Source: Paludibacter sp.
GTDB taxonomy: Bacteria; Bacteroidota; Bacteroidia; Bacteroidales; Paludibacteraceae
Length of the DNA stretch: 64,000 bases
Reading direction: 5' to 3'
NCBI GenBank assembly: GCA_028710415.1
Contig: JAQTUE010000014.1
Coordinates: forward strand, 62,001-126,000
This document shows positions 59,085-64,000 of the stretch, one piece after another. The position numbers and the translations under genes were made by a program. The notes under the pieces were generated by a model. That model was not told the DNA's origin and made no database searches. It saw nothing but the letters and a program-made list of their open reading frames with translations. Every line of letters begins with the position of its first letter. The stretch's first letter is position 1.

Positions 59085-60065
59085 ATGAATCCAAATACAA
59101 TTAGAGATTTTGCGGCTCAATTTCAAAAGAGCAGGATACTGCTGAGCAGTTTTGAACTTGATATCTTTACAAACATTGACGAAGCAGGAACAACAAGCCT
59201 GGAAATTGCAACCAGGCTAAACCTTGACAAACATGCCTGCGAGCGGTTACTGAACGCACTGGTATCGTTGGGTTTTTTGACCAAGGGAAAGCAGTTGTTC
59301 TTTAATACGCCGGACAGTACTATTTTTCTGTCTAAAAAGAGTCCTGATTATTTAGGGGGATTGATGCACTCAAATCATCTCTGGAATACCTGGAGCAACC
59401 TCACGCAGGTTGTCAAGACCGGGGTGTCCGCAAATCCTTCGGAGATAAATGTGCGTGGTGAGGAATGGCTTTTCTCATTTATAAGTGCCATGCATGACCG
59501 GGCAAAGAAACAGGCTCCTCAGCAGCTGGCTTCCCTGGACTTAACCGGAATACAATCGGTGCTGGATATCGGGGGTGGATCAGGGGCGTATTCCATGGCA
59601 TTTGTAAATAAGAAACCTGAAATTCAGGCAGCTGTATTCGACCTGCCCAATGTCGTGCCGATAACCCAACACTTTATCGATCAGGAAGGCTTTTCGGGAA
59701 GGATAAAGACCTATACCGGGGATTATACCATTGATGTACTCCCTGCAGGATTTGATTTGATGTTCCTATCAGCCATCATACACAGCAATTCGCTGGAGGT
59801 AAACCAGGATTTGTTAACGAAATGCTTTAACTCGCTGAACAACGGTGGTAAGATTGTCATTCAGGACTGGATCATGAACAATGACCGGACACAGCCCACA
59901 GCAGGCGCTATCTTTGCAATCAACATGCTGGTAGGAACTGAAGCCGGGGATTGCTTCACGGAGCAGGAGGTGACAGAGTTGCTGCAGGTGGCAGGCTTTA
60001 AGGATATCACCAGGCTGGAATTTGAAACAGGGCAGAGTAGAATGGTAGCTCAGAAAGCAGGATGA
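59085..60065 (+). CDS. SAM-dependent O-methyltransferase family protein
   Basis: A 326-residue protein with an N-terminal winged-helix dimerisation domain (about 5-90; SFELDIFTNIDEAGTTSLEIA, RLLNALVSLGFL) and a C-terminal Rossmann methyltransferase domain with the SAM motif LDIGGGSG (160-167) and DLMFLSAIIHS. It matches the dimerisation2/Methyltransf_2 group. The substrate is unknown and no biosynthetic partners are nearby. A strong terminator follows. Confidence 0.87.
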   Translation: MNPNTIRDFAAQFQKSRILLSSFELDIFTNIDEAGTTSLEIATRLNLDKHACERLLNALVSLGFLTKGKQLFFNTPDSTIFLSKKSPDYLGGLMHSNHLWNTWSNLTQVVKTGVSANPSEINVRGEEWLFSFISAMHDRAKKQAPQQLASLDLTGIQSVLDIGGGSGAYSMAFVNKKPEIQAAVFDLPNVVPITQHFIDQEGFSGRIKTYTGDYTIDVLPAGFDLMFLSAIIHSNSLEVNQDLLTKCFNSLNNGGKIVIQDWIMNNDRTQPTAGAIFAINMLVGTEAGDCFTEQEVTELLQVAGFKDITRLEFETGQSRMVAQKAG

Positions 60066-60075
60066 AATAACAGCT

Positions 60076-60116
60076 AAAAAAAGACCGTTACAGCTTTGTG
60101 TAACGGTCTTTTTTTT
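60076..60116 (+). terminator. Terminator after the methyltransferase gene
   Basis: Perfect stem 60081-60092 with 60099-60110 (AAGACCGTTACA), extended by A and T runs, 11 bases past the stop. Confidence 0.93.
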
Positions 60117-60183
60117 ACCCGCGAGGGTGAAAATACGTATCAACTCTCCATGAAGTAGTCGCTTTAAAAAGTTTGATGAAGAA

Positions 60184-60591
60184 TTAATTTCCCTTGCACT
60201 TTTCGCAGGTGCCAAAATAAGAGATTTCGACAGCATCAATTTTGAAGCTGGTTGTATCAGGAATGTGGAACATGTTTGGTTTCAGGTCAAATATGTCCCG
60301 GATAGAGCCACAACTACGACACAGAAAATGGGCATGAGCAGATATGTCCACGTCATAGCGGGCATTCTTTTCATCAATAGCCAGAGCGCGAACAGCCCCC
60401 CGTTCTACAAATAAGTCCAGTGTATTATACACTGTAGTTTTCGACAAAGTCGGCATTGTAGGACTTAAAGCCAGATAAATTTCATCAATGGTCGGGTGAA
60501 TCCTGTTCTTCAGTAAGAAATTCATAACTGCAGAACGTTGCACCGAAGGTTTGATTGAAAATTGACGCAAATACTGATGTGATTCTAACAT
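60184..60591 (-). CDS. Fur/PerR-family metalloregulator
   Basis: A 135-residue repressor: winged helix (about 10-75; RSAVMNFLLKNRIHPTIDEIY, TTVYNTLDLFVERG), metal site residues in HAHFLC (H86, H88), and structural zinc pairs C91/C94 and C129/C132. The short Fur type with both CxxC pairs fits PerR-like peroxide sensors, but subtype cannot be settled. It is alone, with a promoter at 60644-60651. Confidence 0.88.
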   Translation of the reverse strand: MLESHQYLRQFSIKPSVQRSAVMNFLLKNRIHPTIDEIYLALSPTMPTLSKTTVYNTLDLFVERGAVRALAIDEKNARYDVDISAHAHFLCRSCGSIRDIFDLKPNMFHIPDTTSFKIDAVEISYFGTCEKCKGN

Positions 60592-60643
60592 ACTGTTCTT
60601 TTTTAATTAGTGCCTTGTAAGTTTTGTTTATTTGAAACAATTA

Positions 60644-60651
60644 CAAAGATA
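60644..60651 (-). promoter_or_regulatory. Putative promoter -7 box of the fur-like gene
   Basis: Minus-strand TATCTTTG, perfect TAnnTTTG, 53 bases before the start codon. The stretch 60652-60987 is A/T rich and shows no gene. Confidence 0.6.
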
Positions 60652-60987
60652 GAAAGTTTTACATGATAATACATGCAAAAGAGTATTTATTTGATAAAAA
60701 ACTGTAAATGAGCGTGTATTTTAAGATATATTTAATAATATACAGCCGAAATAAAGCGATTTGGGAATTTAAATAACTGAAAAAGTATTAAAGTAAAAAA
60801 GTTTAATGAAATATCTGGATTTTCACATAATACCCTTTCATGTTGTATATGAGTTAATCAGGCTGAAGGGGGAAATAATTAAAAACGTCTGAATGCCAGT
60901 AAGTTATTTATATGTCTTTAAAAGCCAAAATAAGTGCTTTTGATAGAATAAAAGAAGCATTTGAACAATAGTTTTATCTTTTTTGTT

Positions 60988-60995
60988 TAAATTTG
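60988..60995 (+). promoter_or_regulatory. Putative promoter -7 box of the first barrel gene
   Basis: TAAATTTG matches TAnnTTTG and lies 53 bases before the ATG at 61049, inside a longer open frame, which supports that internal start. Confidence 0.55.
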
Positions 60996-61048
60996 AAGAA
61001 TGTGAAGATTATGAATCATTTGTTTTACAAACCAAAATTATAAAAAGT

Positions 61049-61540
61049 ATGAAAAAAATTATTCTTACGCTTGTTTTAGCAGTGAGTTTGGTTGGCTTTT
61101 TACAGGCACAGGCTCAGGGTAAATCCATCGGACTACGATTGGGTTATCCAACAGAAATTTCATTTCAATCAGGATTAAGTAATTCTAACCGAATAGAGTT
61201 AGGATTAGGAATAAGAAGTTACGGGTATGGTGTAAATAGCCACTATTCTCAATTTTCATTGTCAGGAGTCTATCAGTGGGTATGGGATCTGTCGGCCTTG
61301 TCCAGTGGATTTAATTGGTATGCCGGTGTGGGTGCAGCTTTAGGTTATTATTCATACTCATATGTCAATTATAATTATTCAGGATATCCGGCATCACTTT
61401 TAGGGCAGGTAGGTATAGAGTACAATTTCAATATACCATTGAGATTATCGTTGGATTACAGACCAGCTTTTCAACTGAATGGAAATGGCAATGGATTCAT
61501 AGGAGATGGCATAGCTTTAGGAGTTCGCTACAAATTCTAA
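61049..61540 (+). CDS. Small outer-membrane beta-barrel protein 1
   Basis: A 163-residue protein: signal peptide (MKKIILTLVLAVSLVGFLQAQA) and alternating amphipathic strands typical of a small eight-stranded barrel, ending VRYKF with a terminal Phe as required for BAM insertion. Motifs shared with the two following genes: IGLRLGYPTEISFQ, YQWVWDLS, FNWYAGVGA, EYNFNIPL. The ATG at 61049 starts the signal peptide. Function unknown. Confidence 0.85.
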   Translation: MKKIILTLVLAVSLVGFLQAQAQGKSIGLRLGYPTEISFQSGLSNSNRIELGLGIRSYGYGVNSHYSQFSLSGVYQWVWDLSALSSGFNWYAGVGAALGYYSYSYVNYNYSGYPASLLGQVGIEYNFNIPLRLSLDYRPAFQLNGNGNGFIGDGIALGVRYKF

Positions 61541-61774
61541 AAAAATGGATTGCTTAATGAAAAGAGGGAGACTTTTATTCTGAAAGTTTCTCTTTTTCGT
61601 TTAATAAAACCGATACCATTATTTTATTGTTAAATATACGACTTCATTTGTTCATGTTGAAAAACAATGGCAGTAATCATTGCCAAAAACGGACTTTAGA
61701 ATTTCTGTTAGAATGAAGAATAGCTTAAACATATTATTGCATAAGATTTTAATTTCAATTAATAAATAAGAAGT

Positions 61775-62230
61775 ATGAAGAAAATGATTTTTACACTTGC
61801 TATTTTAGTAAGTATGGCAGGTGCCCTTAGTGCACAGGTAGATGGCAGAGCCATTGGTATTCGCTTTGCCAACGAATTTAACGGAGGGGAACTGACATTC
61901 AATACACCACTTGGGCATGCCAACCGGTTAGAATTGGATTTAGGATTAAACCACTGGAGTGATTCAAACGGAGGAATGCAGTTAACAGGAGTTTACCAAT
62001 GGGTGTGGGGTCTTAACCAGATTGCAACCGGGCTGAACTGGTATGCAGGTTTAGGGGCTTCAGTAGGATCTTATACTTCGAATGTGGGTGTAGGTTTTGT
62101 TGGGCAATTAGGACTTGAATATAATTTCAATATTCCATTGCAAATTTCATTGGATTGGCGTCCTACAATTTTTAATTCATATTACACCTATTATGGTGGA
62201 AATGGGTTATCAATCCGTTACCGCTTTTAA
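61775..62230 (+). CDS. Small outer-membrane beta-barrel protein 2
   Basis: A 151-residue paralogue of the previous gene: signal peptide (MKKMIFTLAILVSMAGALSAQ), then IGIRFANEFNGGELTFN, YQWVWGLNQ, LNWYAGLGA, EYNFNIPLQISLDWRP and terminal IRYRF. It is shorter in one loop. Its own terminator-like hairpin follows at 62248-62283, so the three genes may be independent transcripts. Confidence 0.85.
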   Translation: MKKMIFTLAILVSMAGALSAQVDGRAIGIRFANEFNGGELTFNTPLGHANRLELDLGLNHWSDSNGGMQLTGVYQWVWGLNQIATGLNWYAGLGASVGSYTSNVGVGFVGQLGLEYNFNIPLQISLDWRPTIFNSYYTYYGGNGLSIRYRF

Positions 62231-62247
62231 TAAAAACTTCAAATTAC

Positions 62248-62283
62248 AAAAAAAGAACTTCCATTGCGGGTGTTCTTTTTTTT
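62248..62283 (+). terminator. Terminator after barrel gene 2
   Basis: AAAAAAAGAAC (62248-62258) pairs with GTTCTTTTTTT (62272-62283) around a 13-base loop, ending in a T run. The remaining bases to 62520 show nothing recognisable. Confidence 0.65.
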
Positions 62284-62520
62284 ATTTAAAGGCGTTTATG
62301 AGTTCTATTGTTTTACAGACCTGCTTTTTATGTTGTGAATAATATTATTTTAGAGTGTGGTAGGCAATAATTTACTAAATGACCGTTAAGATAATGAGAG
62401 GTAATTTTAGGATGCATTATTATCGTGTAAATAGACAGGAAAGCCGATTCCTATTGGTTCTACTGACGAAAAATATTGAAATTTTATCCTGGAATCTCTG
62501 TTTAAAAGAAGGATATTTTA

Positions 62521-62528
62521 TACTTTTG
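62521..62528 (+). promoter_or_regulatory. Putative promoter -7 box of barrel gene 3
   Basis: TACTTTTG matches TAnnTTTG, 45 bases before the ATG at 62573. Confidence 0.55.
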
Positions 62529-62572
62529 CAATCAATTAAATAAAAGTTTCAATAAAAAACAAACAGGAAGTT

Positions 62573-63052
62573 ATGAAAAAAATGGTTCTGACACTTGCTC
62601 TGATAGTGAGTATGATAAGTGCTTTAAATGCACAGGTAGCCGGAAAGGCAATAGGACTACGGTTAGGCGGCGGATTTGGATATGGTGCTGAGATTTCATA
62701 CCAACAACCCCTGGATAAGCTAAACCGGTTGGAGGTTGACCTTGGGCTCAATAGCTGGGGTTTTGGATTAAATGGTATTTACCAATGGGTGTGGGATCTC
62801 TCCGACCTGGCTGATGGCTTTAATTGGTATGCAGGGGTAGGAGCAGGAGTAGGGTCTTATAATTTCAATTATGCAAATAATGTAAATACCCCTTCAGATT
62901 TCAGTATTGGTGTTCTTGGGCAAGTGGGTCTGGAATATCAATTTGAGATTCCGTTGACTTTATCCCTGGATTATCGTCCGGGTATCTTCGTGGTTCCTTC
63001 ATTTCATGGGACCTATGATGGTATTTGTGTTGGAGCACGGTATAGGTTTTAA
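62573..63052 (+). CDS. Small outer-membrane beta-barrel protein 3
   Basis: A 159-residue paralogue: signal peptide (MKKMVLTLALIVSMISALNAQ), IGLRLGGGFGYGAEISYQ, YQWVWDLSDLADGFNWYAG, LGQVGLEYQFEIPLTLSLDYRP and terminal ARYRF. Third member of the tandem set. A strong terminator follows 13 bases past the stop. Confidence 0.85.
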   Translation: MKKMVLTLALIVSMISALNAQVAGKAIGLRLGGGFGYGAEISYQQPLDKLNRLEVDLGLNSWGFGLNGIYQWVWDLSDLADGFNWYAGVGAGVGSYNFNYANNVNTPSDFSIGVLGQVGLEYQFEIPLTLSLDYRPGIFVVPSFHGTYDGICVGARYRF

Positions 63053-63065
63053 AAAATACTTTTTG

Positions 63066-63104
63066 ACAAAAGAGGGATTTCCACCATGGAAATCCCTCTT
63101 TTGT
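63066..63104 (+). terminator. Terminator after barrel gene 3
   Basis: Perfect 17-bp stem (63066-63082 with 63088-63104; ACAAAAGAGGGATTTCC) with a 5-base loop, followed by GTTTTT. Confidence 0.93.
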
Positions 63105-63215
63105 GTTTTTGAAAAGCCTTTCTAGGCTAGTTTCAAGTTTTCAGTAATCTTTTATTCCAATGTTTCCTATGGTGTTAAAGTGATAACAGCATTGACACTG
63201 TAGTTTAAATTTTTG

Positions 63216-63977
63216 CTAATTGATCATTTTATGATATAACATGCCATTTAGGTTTGCCAGGGGGCCATTAAATTTATTAAGATCAACATAACCACGTATA
63301 CCTTCAATTTTGAGTCTGTCTGTTGTTTGCCAGAATGCCCAGTCACATGATGGTTTTTCTTTGTAGTTGACAATCCAAAGTTTGCATTTATCGCTTAAAT
63401 GTTCCTGCAAGTAAAGTTTGTAAAATCTATAATCGCAATATACAATCGGATAATGTCCCAATTTTTCGTAGATCGTGTTGATGAAATTCGTGAGCTCATT
63501 AATTACCTTCTCTTTTTTAGGCATTTTTCTGCTAAACTCCGCATCCAAAACAGGCAGTAGATCACTGTCGTTGTGTTGTGCTATGGACAAGAAGTTGTTT
63601 GCCTGATCTTTTCCACCACTTTTGTAAGAAAAGAAATGGTAAGAGCCTACTAAAATTCTACATTTCTTAGCTTCAGAATAATTTTTCAGATATTTTGTAT
63701 CCTGGCAAGTTACACCTTCTGAAGCTTTAATAAACATGAAATTTGGTTTTTGTTTTCCAAGTATTTCCCAGTTGATATCGTTTTGATGATGAGAAACGTC
63801 AATACCCCAGACATTTTCAAGAGGCTTTACGTCATCAAGCGTGACCGTTGGCTGTGGTGCATAATGAACCTTGTGGGTTGTTTTATGACTCCTGTGTGTT
63901 TTATGTGATTTTCTAGCAAAAACACATAATTGAAAGACGAGAATAATACAGAGGATAGAAATGAGGCGTTTTTGCAT
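63216..63977 (-). CDS. GH25 lysozyme (N-acetylmuramidase)
   Basis: A 253-residue exported enzyme. Signal peptide (to about 21), a His/Lys-rich linker (SHKTHRSHKTTHKVHY), then the GH25 barrel with D60 (GIDVSHHQNDINW) and the catalytic D145/E147 pair (PVLDAEF), plus FIKASEGVT and WAFWQTTD. It cleaves the beta-1,4 bond between MurNAc and GlcNAc in peptidoglycan. Monocistronic; the start lies close to the window end. Confidence 0.93.
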   Translation of the reverse strand: MQKRLISILCIILVFQLCVFARKSHKTHRSHKTTHKVHYAPQPTVTLDDVKPLENVWGIDVSHHQNDINWEILGKQKPNFMFIKASEGVTCQDTKYLKNYSEAKKCRILVGSYHFFSYKSGGKDQANNFLSIAQHNDSDLLPVLDAEFSRKMPKKEKVINELTNFINTIYEKLGHYPIVYCDYRFYKLYLQEHLSDKCKLWIVNYKEKPSCDWAFWQTTDRLKIEGIRGYVDLNKFNGPLANLNGMLYHKMIN

Positions 63978-64000
63978 TCGGATAAAGAAAAGTCAGTGAG

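Overview
The window looks like chromosomal DNA from a Bacteroidota (probably Bacteroidales) genome of moderate-to-low GC. The signs are a SusC/SusD pair with DUF1735/discoidin lipoproteins, many TAnnTTTG-type -7 promoter boxes, few Shine-Dalgarno sites, a Bacteroidales-type atp operon (beta, epsilon, small membrane protein, a, c, b, delta, alpha, gamma), DUF6266 genes and a short epsilon subunit. The species cannot be named from sequence alone.

Layout. 1-3.5 kb: housekeeping genes (adk 3'-truncated by the window edge, hpt, mdh, pgk). 4-12.4 kb: complete F1Fo ATP synthase operon on the minus strand, interrupted between atpD and atpC by an ORF6N-domain gene and with heptameric repeats in its spacers. 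12.6-21.5 kb: lepA, a beta-propeller lipoprotein, a DUF559 nuclease gene embedded in short palindromes, an NhaP2-like antiporter, tRNA-Phe, a SpoT-type HD hydrolase, a PIF1-like helicase with a predicted membrane tail and a small coiled-coil protein. 21.6-26.6 kb: accessory DNA with an AlbA_2 regulator, a long gene-poor stretch, a decayed Bro-N gene, REP-like hairpins and the first copy of a DUF6266 block. 26.5-35.3 kb: a minus-strand sugar-catabolic cluster, in transcription order split transketolase, FGGY kinase, FucI-like isomerase, DMT/GRP sugar transporter, leaderless sugar-binding protein, RibB and a DeoR regulator. 35.7-52.9 kb: a polysaccharide utilisation locus with SusC, SusD, a DUF1735/discoidin lipoprotein, GH29, GH2 and GH92, headed by an unusual membrane regulator (LamG-like plus kelch-like exterior, one TM helix, SARP-type DNA-binding interior). 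53-54.9 kb: second copy of the DUF6266 block, whose far end has replaced the 3' end of a DUF2238 membrane gene with the tail of deoR. 55.6-64 kb: transglutaminase-like protein, polysaccharide deacetylase, HD phosphohydrolase, methyltransferase, Fur/PerR regulator, three tandem paralogous outer-membrane barrels and a GH25 lysozyme.

How it works together. The PUL enzymes (alpha-mannosidase, beta-galactosidase, alpha-fucosidase) fit breakdown of complex N-glycan-like material imported by SusCD. The neighbouring transketolase cluster looks like a complete route for an unknown ketose or aldose: uptake, isomerisation, phosphorylation and C2 transfer. The most unusual items are the kelch/SARP membrane regulator, the split-transketolase/RibB cluster, the ORF6N insertion in the atp operon, and the duplicated DUF6266 block with its recombination scar.
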